DNA from: Azolla caroliniana
Taxonomy: Eukaryota; Polypodiophyta
DNA: 64,000 nucleotides
Assembly (NCBI GenBank): GCA_043228905.1
Contig: JBHGNT010000001.1
Span: forward strand, 1,364,001-1,428,000
Direction: 5' to 3'
Under the pieces are notes generated by a model. That model made no database searches. It saw only the letters and a list, made by a program, of their open reading frames with translations, and had not been told where the DNA came from. Position numbers and translations under genes: made by a program. Shown piece by piece: positions 13,001 to 29,137 of this stretch (position 1 is the first letter of the stretch; every line of letters begins with the position of its first letter).

Positions 13001-16000
13001 GGAATGATGTGGATAGTCATCCCAACAATATTCAATGTAGCAATATTTAGGGTTCTCAAAATTTTCACAAGGGTAGAAATTATATTTCTTGTTTCTTTAT
13101 TGATCTGAAAGCTCAGCAAAGAAAGGAAGATGAATTATAATCGAACAAGAGTTTACATCCTAAACTGCTGTCCCATTGTTGAGATCTTAATTAGTAAAAC
13201 TGCCTAGGGTACAGGATAATCTCGTTAGCCTAGGACTTAACAATCTGAGCCTGGATGAACTGAAATTTCTGGCTTCAAAAGGTTTCCAACATGAACCAAT
13301 CCAAGATGGGGAGGTTTCTGAAGAAAGGGAAGCACCGTCAGTGTTGGATGATAATGGCCTTCATTTGCTGATAATAAGAGTGATGGGGCCATGGTCCATC
13401 TAGATGTGGTATATCGCAACTCCTTTCGAATGTTGTGGTTGTGTAGCCATTTACTGAATTGTAGCATGAGTGATGGATCTAAAAATACATCTGAAAATGG
13501 TGATACATCTTGCAGAACAAAAATACATAAGTTTAAAATTAAATTAATAAATAATATTTCCTCAGTTGCCCTGGTTATCCATCAAGCAATTGGCAATCCA
13601 TATTAGCAATCAAACCATGATGATACCAATCTACCGAGGACAAATGGTATTGATCAAGTACAAAGAATCATGCAAAGATATGCCAAGGCTTCAAATAAAT
13701 AACTAAAGATGAATACTATGTCCAATTTCTTCTTTCTATTGTGGTTAATGGCTGCCAAATCCAATCAATATTTCCAGGCAATACTAATAAATTCCTAGAT
13801 AAAACATATCCTTGTATTTACATTCCCATCAAAATCCCTACATATTGAAAGAACATATTTTTCTCTCAAAAATATCTCATCAGAAAGTGATTCAAAACCA
13901 GATTTAAACGAAAATTTTGTATGAATGAACTCAAAAAGTGAACTAAATAAAGTTCCCACACAAAAAGGAAATGGAAATTTTGTATGAATGAACTCAAAAA
14001 GTGAACTAAATAAAGTTCCCACACAAAAAGGAAATTGGAAATTTGTATGAATGAACTCAAAAAGTGAACTAAATAAAGTTCCCACATGAAGAGGAACTGC
14101 AAACACAAAATTCATGAGGACACTACTCGTGAAAATACCCCCTCTTGAATGACCAGTTAAAAACTATTGAGTAGACTTGAATAAAGCAGGTATTCACTGT
14201 CATTTAATCTTTGTTTGTCATGATCAAGTTTGTGTTGGGAAACATGTCCCTCTCTGGATGGAAAGAGAAGGACTGAAACCGAAATTGAAATTGAAAACCG
14301 AAAACCAAAATAGTTTCGGATGGGAAGAGAAGGGCCGAAACTGAAACCGAAATCGAAATCGAAAACCGAAATCGTTTCGGAATTGTAAATAGTCAAAAAT
14401 GCCTCCTAGGGGCTATACTTGTAAATAGCCAGAAATTTGCTTTGGTTTATAAGCAACTAGAGCAAATCTTATAGTTAGAGGGTAGTTGATCATTATTGAA
14501 AAGTTAGAACGAGGTAGTTTCCTCTGTAACCGTGAGTGAGATAGTGAAAGTGTAACTCTGTACCCGTCTGTCAAATGAAGGAGAACTTGAGGTCGCTGCC
14601 TCCGAGTTCCGTATTTGTATTTCCTCTCCACTATAGTGATCTGTTTTCTCGGGGTTTGTGGACCCCCGTGGTTTTTCCCATTTCGGATTTTCCATGTAAA
14701 ATATCGGTGTCTCTGTGTCTTCACATTTTACTTGTCTGTGTACTAGTTCTTGGTTTCTGCACACGAATATGAACGTGAAACCAGTTGTGGCCGGTCGATT
14801 CCTAACAGTTTGCTCATCAGTGAGAAACTTAACTTTTTGGTTATCTTTCACAATTGTATAGATTCCCTTGATCTCTGATGATAGGCAGATTGTAAATTTA
14901 AAGTAAATATAAACAATGTTAAAGAAACTCGGCAAATACAGTTTTTCTTTGCTTAAGAAGAGACACAAAAAGAGTAAAAAATATGGATATGAATGAATAA
15001 AGCAATAGACTTGTCCATATGAGATAGGAATAGCCCAATAGACATTAATGGATCCAACAGCTGATAGCTGTTGTGATAGATCTACAATTAGTTTCACTTA
15101 TAAAATGAAAAGACCTTTATCAAGGAGTTCCTTCAGAAAGAAAGAAAGAAATATTAACACCTACTAAGAGACCAAAATGGCTTATACACTCGAGAATGAG
15201 TTCACATCTTAAAAGTTGCCCATTCTTTGAGAGAACATTAATTATCTAGTCCAATTAGAATAATGCAATCATGGAAGCTGCTTGTCGCATAGATAAAAAA
15301 AGAAAACACACTTTTACCTAAAAATGTACCTTTGAATAAACTGGCTTGTTCCGCTCAATCCTCTGCTTATACTGCTCTTGGCACCATCTTTTTTCTTCTT
15401 CAATCCTTTGCTTCTGCCTCAAAAACTCTCCATATAATCGTTTATGGACGGCTCTCTGGCTCACAAAAGTGAAGGCAATGCAATGACAACTAATGTCTAT
15501 AAACACAAGCTATGATCTTTCAATATGTGTAGCCAAACATACTGCTTGCTTACAGAGCTTTTTAGTTTTATGCACTTCCTTAACAAATAACAATCTATAA
15601 TCGTTCAATAAAATGTTTAGCCACACTTACTGCTTGATCTGAGAGCTGCTTAGTTTTACGTGGCTCCATGTCTACTTGATGACTGTTCTGACTTTTTGCT
15701 CGGCTCGTAAAAGTGGGTGAAAGTAAACTTTCTGAAAGTGATCTACTGACCTTCCTTTCATGGTTCTCTTGATTAAGGTGGTCTTTATCATCTTCTTGGC
15801 CTTTATCAGTGTCAGTGACATATTCAGCATCAGTGTGAGAAACCCAATTTTTATCTGTGTTTTGTTGGGCCTGCATTGAAGCTGCTTCATCTGTATACAC
15901 CATCCCATCCTGAGATGCAAACCGGATACTCTTGTCGACTTTACTGTTTGAATATCCATCGATACACCAAAACTGGGTTATAGTCATACTACAGATTTGC

Positions 16001-16019
16001 GATGTTTTATATATCTATA

Positions 16020-16058
<39 letters not shown>

Positions 16059-18142
16059 TTAAGGCTCTGATTCAGAAAGTTTCAAGTAAAATCAGTAATA
16101 TGTAAACGTCCTCTTAAACCTCACATGCCCACCATACACTAAAATCAATATAGTCCCATATCTTCATGGTTAACAACGGAATACCATCATCCATCCTGAT
16201 ATCAGTGTCTTAGATATTGTTTCTTGACACAAATCTATTGTGATAAATGAAAATCAAATCCAACATCAAATTTAATACCAACTTCTCACCCTTGAAACGC
16301 CCCATTTTTAAAGCAGGCACACACGTATGTCAGAAATTACTCAAAGTTTCATGAACTATGATTCATGGAGGATTGCTCATTCAGAAAATACAGCACACAA
16401 ACAAGATTCATCTCATTTTTGCATCACAACTACTCATTTCATACTATATTGTCTTCTGCAGTATTATGTCGTCTTCTATTGTATTATAGTCTTCTACTGT
16501 ATTATATCATCTTCTATGAACTATCAATAAAAAAAAGTAAAACAAAAAGGGCCAATCATCTGCTGGTTTGGCCAACAGGGTCTCAAATTCACTGTTCAAG
16601 ACCAATCTAGATTCCTGAATGTATGATTGAGTCATAAAACGTCCAATATCTTAAGGAGATCCTTTGTTTTTTTAATGAATATTTCGATGGTGAAATTAAT
16701 CTAAATTTTACTATTTGGGCTTTTATCATCATATTCCCGTTGAATTTCCTAGGGCAGTTTCAGGGCCTAAACAATGCTCGTGCACACACTACACACACTA
16801 CACATAGTTACATACATACATACATACATATATATTATGTACATGAAAGCTTATCATAACCAAGAAATCAAATAAAGTACAGACACAAAGAGGAGAAACA
16901 CTAGAAACTATTCAACTATAAGGAAAAAGAAATCAAAATGATATAATGTTTCTATGAGAGAGGCAAGAAAAAGTAAATATACGTAAATCAATGCATGAGT
17001 TTCAGGATCATTGAATACAATGACATTATTTTTTGACATGAATATATAATCTCTATAAGTTTTATATGTAAATCAATGCATGGATTTCTCGCATAGAGTG
17101 ACATGACGCTCAACCATGTAAAAAAGAGTAAGACAAAATGATAAGATCCCTTTCATATAGCTTTGTATGAGAGTCTACATGAGATATATATATCCACGCA
17201 CTTTGTTTAAACCAGCATATGCATTGGTTTAAGAGATAGGCAATCACAATATGAATATCGCAGAAAAAACTTATATTCTAATTAATCAACCAATAAGTAT
17301 GCATATAAAAACGACAAATAGCTTTTTAAACATCTACATTTAATGCACAATTGCAACCAATTTGTCTCGGTGAGAATATCTGACATTTGAATACGTATCC
17401 ATATCTATACATATGATCTACTCATGCTGAATATGCACCTCTTCACATTTTCATAGCAGAAAGAGGAAACCATTTCAAACAAAATTAAGAGAGAGTAGAG
17501 TTTTACCTTATCCTGTGCACCTCTTCGACAATATGCTCAGTAAGTGGGGCAACATATTTTTCTGGTAACAAATGAGTTTCACAAAACTTAGTGGCTGCAG
17601 ACTCCGCACAATCACCATCTCGTATTTCAATGTAATCTAAGTGTCCGTCTTCAACCTCCACACTGATAGCCAAAAGTATTCGCCTCTCCTCATCATCCAG
17701 GAATGCTAGAGACAATCAATTTCATTTTGAGATATTTTTTCAGTACTCTATAGGTTTAAGAATGAAAAAATGTAAGGCTAGATGTACAAACATTTATCTC
17801 CAAAACCATGTTCAGATGGAGAAGTCTGCTCTGAATATGGTAGGAAAATAGTAGAAGGAAAATTGTGACTCTGCGAAGCACCACCCTGAAAATGTATAGA
17901 GAAATACATCTTCATCTCAGTGAGAAAGGATATTTGTCAAGACTAACCATGATTTTTCAGGATCATAGAATACAATGACAGTATTTTTTAACCTGACTTC
18001 CTTTGGACTCATCATCCGCTACCTCTCCGTGATTACCCTCATACTCTCCACTCTGGGAGGTATCAAAAATGTTAGACTGTTCGAGCCAATTCAAGCTTGC
18101 AGACTCATCGGTGTTCAAATACCTTGATGAGTGTCTCGTCAT
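7075..18142 (-). CDS. Flagellar/basal-body type coiled-coil protein with EF-hand
   Basis: Thirteen exons give 736 residues with every junction in phase: 18142-17993, 17885-17792, 17705-17507, 15988-15631, 15455-15330, 12794-12616, 12500-12404, 12315-12155, 11967-11736, 11012-10803, 8058-7912, 7800-7667, 7198-7075. The start ATG follows an in-frame TAG; further 5' untranslated exons are possible. Residues about 83-147 form a small globular domain; 148-267 are polar and low-complexity. After that come charged helices with RLYGEFLRQ, YGELLYREG and IGEFLYRQ motifs. Five F.P-type motifs recur (LTLKPEI, CTFRPRV, VTFRPII, LFRPKI, CTFRPSI). An EF-hand loop at 599-610 is split by a 2.7-kb intron. Proteins with this architecture are common in ciliated organisms; a role in the sperm flagellum or basal body is inference. 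The donor after exon 9 is GC. I do not recognise a named orthologue. Confidence 0.78.
8059..10802 (-). other. 2.7-kb intron splitting the EF-hand loop
   Basis: This is the longest intron of the flagellar-type gene. It falls between the codons for DKDK and DGFID of the EF-hand loop. Open frames of 86-90 codons inside it lack splice support or family resemblance. I see no complete mobile element in it. Confidence 0.7.
13087..13400 (-). mobile_element. LINE 3' fragment, copy A
   Basis: The segment runs from a GAAAGGAAGATGAATTATAAT-like tail through a CTTCAAAAGGTTTCCAACATG stretch to the ATGGCCTTCATTTGCTGATAA region. These blocks occur in the same order in the copies near 27.1, 33.1, 35.1, 38.4, 53.2 and 58.5 kb. 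The element's sense strand is minus. It is diverged and lies in an intron of the flagellar-type gene. Confidence 0.6.
13912..14100. repeat. 63-bp tandem repeat, three copies
   Basis: Three near-identical copies start with ATGAATGAACTCAAAAAGTG at 13921, 13984 and 14047, so the period is exactly 63. Because 63 is 21 codons, two minus-strand frames remain open through the array and translate to repeats. I treat these as chance: the array lies inside an intron of the minus-strand gene with no splice sites around it. Confidence 0.9.
14233..14807 (+). mobile_element. Solo LTR, Ty1/Copia type, with target-site duplication
   Basis: A 575-bp element begins TGTTGGGAA and ends ATTCCTAACA, the inverted TG...CA termini of an LTR. 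It is flanked on both sides by the identical pentamer GTTTG (14228-14232 and 14808-14812), a 5-bp target duplication. The right third carries the GTGGTTTTTCCC, GGATTTTCCATGTAAA and GTGTCTCTGTGT blocks familiar from the 3' part of plant Copia LTRs. No internal domain remains, so it is a solo LTR left by LTR-LTR recombination. It lies antisense in the 2.5-kb intron between exons 5 and 6 of the flagellar-type gene. Confidence 0.92.
15131..15262 (-). mobile_element. LINE 3' fragment, copy B
   Basis: A GAAAGAAAGAAAGAAATATTAA tail precedes GAGACCAAAATGGCTTATAC and TTCACATCTTAAAAGTTG. This is the same order as the other family copies but shorter. It sits in the same intron as the solo LTR. Confidence 0.6.
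16025..16056. repeat. (GT)n microsatellite
   Basis: A perfect GT dinucleotide run of about 16 units lies in the intron between exons 3 and 4 of the flagellar-type gene, just upstream (in gene orientation) of the exon 4 acceptor. In the transcript it reads as a CA run. Confidence 0.95.
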
Positions 18143-18599
18143 GACATCCACAAGATTGAAAAGCTACAGAAATTACTCGTCCCTATCCAGCCATACCAAC
18201 CTGTGCATGACTTATAGAGTATTAGTTTTAAAATAATGAGAACAAAACATAGTGAATCACGACAACTCGTTTGAGGATGTTTGCAAAACTGCTTAGTTTA
18301 TCAAATATGATGGATTTTTTTCGCACACAAGATAACAAAATCCCTGTTTTTCAAAGAAACAATGTCATTTGTTCTACAACACTATGTATGGTTGTTGAGG
18401 AGAAGTTAAATACGTAGATCAATATATTTTTAGCATCCATGGGAGACCAATCACAATCTACAGGATGGGACCAAGCCCATGGAGAGGACCGAATTTACTA
18501 AATCCAGTGAATGCGAAGGAGCGTCGACAAAGCAGTGTATGATAAAGAGAGAACTTACAAAATCCAGTGCATGAGGAGGAACATAGGCAATGATACATA

Positions 18600-18840
18600 C
18601 CTGTGTTTAATGCATGACCATGAATGATGCCATGATCCTGTCCTGTGTATGATGCACAATCATGTCTGTGTATGATTCATTACCGTGTACGATGCATAAC
18701 CATGTGCGAACAATGTCTGTGCATGATGCATTACCATGTACGATGCATGACCATGCCTTATGTTCTATGTATGAAGCATAATCATGCTTGAGTCGAAGAC
18801 CATTTGTGATGCATAACCATGCATGATTCCATGAAAATGT
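18600..18840. repeat. Imperfect minisatellite rich in ATGATGCAT
   Basis: Units built on ATGATGCATAACCATG recur about every 16-40 bases with substitutions (for example GATGCATAACCATGTGCG, GATGCATTACCATGTACG, GATGCATGACCATGCC). The core is partly self-complementary (ATGCAT). It lies 0.5-0.7 kb upstream of the start codon of the flagellar-type gene. Confidence 0.75.
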
Positions 18841-21250
18841 AATGTTTCTGTATCGAGCTGCATTAATGAATCAATATGTGTCTCTCGTTGGAGAAGGAAC
18901 AGAGGAATATACCCTTTTTAGCATATAATCAATTGAGAAACATTTAGACAACGATTCATTTGCTTTTCTTTCTCTTCCTCTGCCTCTCTGCTTCTTCTTT
19001 CTTTTGTTTTCTTTCTCTGTTTCCAGTGAATCGGATTGGGTGAGGCTTCTCTGCAAATGGGATCGTGTCAGCAGACCCACCCTCTCTCCTCTCCTTGCAG
19101 TTGTTCCTTTCTTTTAACGATTTCTTGTCTAGTGTACATATTTCTTTCCTATTGCGGGAGAAGGAAAAGGAACACACAAACAAATACAAAACGAAAAAAA
19201 CAAAATTACAAAATGTACCCCTGCCCCCCTTTCAATTCAACTTTTTAATAATTTTCACAAAATACCCTTCAACCGATCTCTTTCTTAAAAAATTTGGCCT
19301 CCTCACTTCAATGGCAGCACCCTGCATCAACTAAAATGAATGCAGGCGTGTTTTCGTTTGATGGAGATAATTAACAAGAAGATGCATTCTGGTAAACTCT
19401 TGGGATCAAATTCAACACGTGGTCATATCTTCGATAAGTTTCAAACCCAAATGAACAACTAAGGGCATTTGTCGGTGATTTTTGCAAAAACTTCATCATG
19501 CTCGAGGGTATTATGTTATTTTGTTACAACTCGGGGTGTCTTGGTGCTTTGTGTTTCAAATCCTAGTAATCAATCAAATCTTAAATTTGCCACTTTCTAC
19601 AATTTTTCCTAAATTTTGAAAGTCTCTTCAACGAACAATTAGGACATTTTTTTATCATTTATGGAGTTTGTCGATGAGCATGAGTATTATCGGTAACGTT
19701 TAGAAATCATTAATAACTAGGGGTGTTTTTGGTAGTTTAATGTAAAAACAACTAAGGGGATAGCCATCTTTTACAAATACATGGGGGTATTCAACAATTA
19801 TGGCAAAGTGTTCGAAGTTTGGGCTTCATTTTGGTGTTTTCCCGTCTCTAGACTTAGTTTATCCCAAATTTGTTAAATTCATCCTCCAACTTCAAACAAG
19901 TATATGAAACTAGAAGTTCACAAATATCCCGCAACCCAACTTTGTAAAATTAAACCTTTTTCAATAATAAGGCATATCCACTTCTCTGTTATTAGATCAA
20001 ATCATGTCCTTATGAGAACATGGATCAATTGGTTGTATTGGTTATGAGCCCATTGCACAATTGAATAACAAAGTAGAAGTTCACCACAACTCTATCATGT
20101 GCTCATTGCATTTGCTTTGGAACTATTGTGTCAACGAAGCCTTCAAGAATGGGAAACTCAACTATTCCCAAAATGACATCCTCCGTGATCATTGAGATCA
20201 AACTACGATGGCAGATGCCATGGCAAGGAGTTAACATGGTCATGAACCTCTAGGAATTTCCATGGTATTGACAATAGGGAATCGTTATGGTGACAATTCT
20301 CTAGCAAAATTTACACCCCACCATCCAAGCCATGTTTATGATACTCTAGGATAACACAACTTAGGTTTTCCATTGGTAAAGACAATTGCGCATATGGTCC
20401 AATTTTGCATTGTTGGTCGTCATCATTCGTTTTATTCAGGTAAGTGACTATAATAATTACAACTAGAACTTAAAGAAGTGCATGAGGAAGCGATTGATGC
20501 ATCTATTAAGGAAGGATTGTACCCTTAAAGTATGAGAACGTGTTGAATCAAAACTCATACCCATTCTACAAGACCAAAAAGAAAGAAATTAAGGAAGAAG
20601 AGGTGCACATTGGGTCATGAAAAGTTGTATTTGCACAAATGATAGGCTTGCCCATATATGTAGATTGGCCGCTCATTGAGTTATCTATGGCCACATTGTC
20701 TTGAAAAATGTCCCACCCTTATAATAGGATGGGAGATACGATTGTATCACATGATGTGGGTAGTTTGGATATTCTACGCACCTCCTTCCCAGATTGTTTC
20801 TCTTTCTTTGTTGATTTCACTACCTTTGTCTTTCTGTTTTTTCATCTCATAGATTGCAATCGGTTTTGTGTGGTTGTTAATAATCTCTCTCCCTCCCTCC
20901 CCCCCCTCTCTCTCTCTCACACACACACACACAAAATCTACTATCGATGTTGAATATACTTGACCATCATTAGAATGATCGATTAATTCATTATATGGGT
21001 ACTAACCCAGAACCTAACCTCAACATATTTAAGGCCATCATAACCAACTCACCTACTTACGGTTGGTAAGTTTGTACCAAAACAACAGAAAATGCATACC
21101 ACCCAAGGGCCACATAGGGTTAGTCCCATAATCGGACACGAAAAGCGAGAAAATGGAGTCAGATGAGCAAACACGGAGAGCCAATAAAGCCGATATGGGC
21201 GGGTGCCCGATGCGGTGCGGTCGGAGGGAACAATAAGAATCCACGTTATT

Positions 21251-21354
21251 TACATACATACATACATACATACAGATACATACATACATACATACATACA
21301 TACATACATACATACATACATACATACATACATACATACATACATACATACATA
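21251..21354. repeat. (CATA)n microsatellite
   Basis: A nearly perfect CATA/TACA tetranucleotide run of about 25 units lies 170 bp upstream of the proposed start codon of the small plus-strand gene. It is followed by related short runs to about 21400. Confidence 0.95.
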
Positions 21355-21525
21355 CAGTCTTACAGATATATACATACATTACATACGTATGTATTGTATT
21401 GTATTGTATGTACATATTTTGAGGCCCACTAAGCAATTGCAGCTGCTGTTTCTTTATTTTTCTTTATTTTTTCTTCTTCTTCTTCTTCTTCTTTTTGTTG
21501 GTCATGGTGAAGAGCCACAGCGACA

Positions 21526-25476
<3,951 letters not shown>

Positions 25477-26351
25477 CTCTCATAAACATTCCTTTGTGTG
25501 AACTACTACTAAGTTTGTATACTTATCCTTTAACTAAATACATGAAATAATAATGCTCGTTGAAGAATTGAAGATTATAGTGAAAGTGTGTTCAAAGCTG
25601 ACTTTATAATCGCATATAATTATTTTCAATTCATCTTTGGAAACTGGTTTCATCACTTGGTTAAAAAAGAAAGGTGTGATATAAACATATGTACTTGGGA
25701 AGAGGAAAGCATCAGATCCCATCCATATGCATGTGCTTTTGTATATCTTGCTTGAAATGTGTATGCCTTTTTTGCTCTTTTGTCACTATCTATTAATCAA
25801 GGGGGCATTCCATAAGCATTGAATACGAAATTAAGTTAAATGGTTCTTCATTTCCTCCAGGAAAAAATTGTCTTTTCTATTCAGATTCTCCTAACCTACC
25901 GCTTCCTCTCAGTTATATATGGGTATTTAAAAAAGTTTTTCAACATATAATGAAACTTGGGCATTTGGGGAAATAATGGAGTTCTTCCTTTTTTCTGTTG
26001 GTTTCTGTTGGATTTATTGGAATTGATCTTGGCAATGTCACATACAACAAGAAGATACACTACTTTAATGTTGGTAATGTATAGAGAAGATTTCTTCTTT
26101 GATATCTTGGCATCACTCCAACTTTTAATGCATGGAATCATGAGGTGAGGAATTGGAAGGTGCCTTCAATAAAAGAATCCAATTGATGGCAATGGAACTC
26201 AAATCTGTAACTGTGCCCTGTGTGTAAATTTGAAAATTTAAGTAAGTTTGTACCTCTTCAACTTCATGTTCTTCATTTAATGCTTTTACTTTTTGTGCTG
26301 ATCTTGTAATTTGACCTCTTGACAATGTTTTGAATCTTGAACATCTCCCTT

Positions 26352-27050
26352 GAATTTGTTTGTCATGCGAGGATCGATGAATCTAACTTGGCAACCCATT
26401 AATAGCCATAGAGTCAATGCATGGGGACTAATCTTGTTGTAACTTCATCATCATATTTGAATCTTCATTATCTCCATGAATTTGTTTGTCATGCAAGTAA
26501 ATAGGCAACCCATTAAAATGGCGATAGAATCATTCCATTGGGATTGATATAAAATTGTAGAGAAAAATTGATAGATTTTCATTTCTACGTTGATGTATAA
26601 ACATTGTGGAACACATGTCACCAAGGATAATGAATAGTTGCATTTATTTAGTTGTAGGTGAATTTGTTTGTCATACAAGTAAATACATTAAAATAATCAT
26701 ATAATCATTGCATTGGGATTGATATAAAATTGTCGATACAAATTGCTCAACCATAGATTGTCATTTCTACATTGAACAAGAGATTGTATAAACATTACGG
26801 AGCACATGTAATCATGGATAATGAACAGTTGCGTTTATTGTAGTTGGGTTGGTGAATTTGTTTGTCATGCAAGTAAATAGGCAACCTATTAAAATAGTTG
26901 TAGAATCATTCCATTGGGATTGATATAAAATTGTAGAGACAAATTGCTCAACCATAGATTGTCACGTCTATGTTGAACAAGAGGTTGTATAAACATTGTG
27001 GAGTACATGTAAACAAGGATAATGATTAGTTGTGTTTATTGTAGTTGGGA
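26352..27050. repeat. Tandem array of about 190-bp units
   Basis: GAATTTGTTTGTCATGCAAG begins units at 26352 (partial), 26478, 26660 and 26854. Shared inner blocks are CATTCCATTGGGATTGATAT and TATAAACATTGTGGA. Spacings are 126, 182 and 194 bases. The unit length is in the range of plant satellite monomers, but with only three full copies it may be a local duplication. Confidence 0.85.
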
Positions 27051-27124
27051 GGTGGAAGCTAAGCCTCCCACTAGTGTATACAATAGGGATGTTGAGGTCA
27101 ATATCAAACACAAAGAACTTAGAG

Positions 27125-27480
27125 CAAAGAAAGAGAAAAAGAAAGATATATTAATGTCTTTAAGGCCAAAATGGCCTACAAGACCAAATAAGAGCTTAAT
27201 CTTGAGTGTTTTCTCTTTGAGAACAAATCAAAATAAAATAAATATACACAATAAATATAAAAGTAAATAAGATGAAAAAAGAGAAGAAACGAAAGAATCT
27301 AGTTTTTGGCACATGTGAGATTCTCAAGTTAGGTATATAATATATTGTAGCTTTTGTCTTCGAAAGATCTCTAGCATAGGTCGATCTAGAATGGAAATGT
27401 CTACAAAGCGAGGGAAGCACCTAAAATGGCAAGAGATGATGGCTTTTATTTGTCAAGGTCATGGTACATGGGGCCGGGGC
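27125..27480 (-). mobile_element. LINE 3' fragment, copy C
   Basis: Family blocks appear in order: GAAAGATATATTAATGTC, the palindrome GGCCAAAATGGCC, AAGACCAAATAAGAGCTTAA, GAGATTCTCAAG, CTTCGAAAGATCTCTAGC, and GATGGCTTTTATTTGTC. It directly follows the tandem array, so the two may have been inserted or duplicated together. Confidence 0.75.
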
Positions 27481-28103
27481 CTACATGCACAACAAATTGC
27501 TATTGCCTAATCAATTGTAACCCCTTTGTTATGTCCTAGTTTGGGGCCTTGTAGCATTAGTAGGAGTGATGAGGCTAAAGAAAGTTGTGATTGTTCTATG
27601 TGGATGAGCTTGTGTCGCTATATTCTTTTGCAAAGGAGAATGACAATTTCTCTCCACTTGGAAGAGTTCCAATACTTCAACATGTGATGAAAGAAGGGAG
27701 ACAACAAGAACAAAGAAGGGAATAACTATAAACCCTCGACTCAAACCAAATCAAACTCTTAAAACCATGTTTTACAATTAATCTATTCAGTTTTTATTTA
27801 CTTAATAGTTTAGTTTAATAATTTAATATTACTAATGGTTTAATTAGGGATTTCATTTACATTTCCCATTAAATGGTTCAATTAAATTTCAACTTTTGCT
27901 TGGTCTAAATGGTTCAGTTTCACCGTTCCCTTCCACCATATTCAGACAAATGATACTAAATGTACATAATGGGTGAGGTTTTGAATGAAAGTCCACAAAG
28001 TGATGTAGCATGCCAACCTCCAAGGAACAACAATCAGAAACATAAGAGAATTTAACTGCCCATATCGATACAAGCACACCTGAGAATGCATGTAAAGATG
28101 AAT

Positions 28104-28420
28104 ACAGAATGAAGGAAACACACAATCTCCTGTCTATAGCAAAAGGGTTAAGATTCCAAAATAGAGTATATCACATTTTCTGTGCTGCTTGCCTGCTCCC
28201 TTCTATGCGCACAGAATGAAGAAAACACACAATCTCCTGTCTATAGAAAAAGGGTTAAGATCCCAAAATAGAGTAAATATCACAATTTTCTGTGCTGCTT
28301 ACCTGCTCCCTTCTATGCGCACAGAATGAAGAAAACACACAATCTCCTATCTATAGAAAAAGGGTTAAGATCCCAAAATAGAGTAAATATCACAATTTTC
28401 TGTGCTGCTTGCCTGCTCCC
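28104..28420. repeat. Tandem triplication of about 110 bp, 3' of INTS1
   Basis: Three copies starting ACAGAATGAAG lie at 28104, 28211 and 28321 (periods 107 and 110). Copies two and three are almost identical. Each ends CTGCTTGCCTGCTCCC or a close variant. The array lies 0.7-1 kb beyond the INTS1 stop codon. Confidence 0.92.
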
Positions 28421-29137
28421 ATATCCAAGATTATGCAGTAGCACTCGCAACTATAATAAAATCACGGTATTTGAACTGGTCATCCAATAGAATGACATTC
28501 TGTATGTATCTCTCGCATATATTTCTTTTCCAAACACCTCCCCATACTTATCTTGGCATTGCTGTGTCCCGAGAGTGCTTGCTGTTTCTTTAATCCGGAT
28601 AGGGTTTGCTATGTCGAATGCTTTCTATATATTAACTTCTATTACTGATGACTCACTTTCTATTTATTTTCCCAAAGAATATTTACTTAATGCTCCATAT
28701 TCCAAGACTACATGCAATTTCTTATGTTTATACTCTGATCAATGTCAGAGATATAAATGGGGGTAGGAATGCCTCCTATAATACAACGCTGATATTTTTG
28801 TGTCCATCACCTAACAAGCCCGAAAGAGCGAGTACATAAGAGTGGGACGACTTCATTTCAGTGGCAGATCAGTGGCCATGTATAAGCTGCTTACCTGAGA
28901 GAATAATTACAAATTTAAAGCTCACGTGTATCAGTGGACACCAATGCAAAAGGAGATCTGGGCCTCATTCATCTAAAACTCTCTTTTGTACAAGAGTTAC
29001 GTCTAGAGAACAGAAATGCTTCAAATAGAGAGACAATATCTTCTTTGCATTTAGGCAAATTCATACCACCTGCGATTTCAATTCAGTGAATGCAACCAGC
29101 ATATGAAGCAATAGTTTTACTCTTAAGGCCTGATTCC

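Larger units (their letters stand above)
18143..21525. other. Spacer between two divergent genes
   Basis: This 3.4-kb stretch separates the starts of the minus-strand flagellar-type gene and the plus-strand small gene, so it should hold both promoters. I see no convincing TATA box or coding exon. Its part near 18.6 kb is an imperfect minisatellite and its right end is a CATA microsatellite. The 19.3-20.9 kb part is degenerate and unassignable. Confidence 0.6.
25477..29137. other. Spacer between two convergent genes
   Basis: This region lies between the stop codons of the small plus-strand gene and the minus-strand INTS1 gene. It contains no supported exon. It does contain two tandem repeat arrays and one LINE fragment, listed separately; the rest is degenerate AT-rich sequence. 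Confidence 0.7.

Noticed and set aside
14504-15097. 197-codon minus-strand frame with an apparently natural amino-acid mix
   Set aside because: Most of it lies antisense in the solo LTR, and it runs through its edge into intron sequence; no splice or family support.
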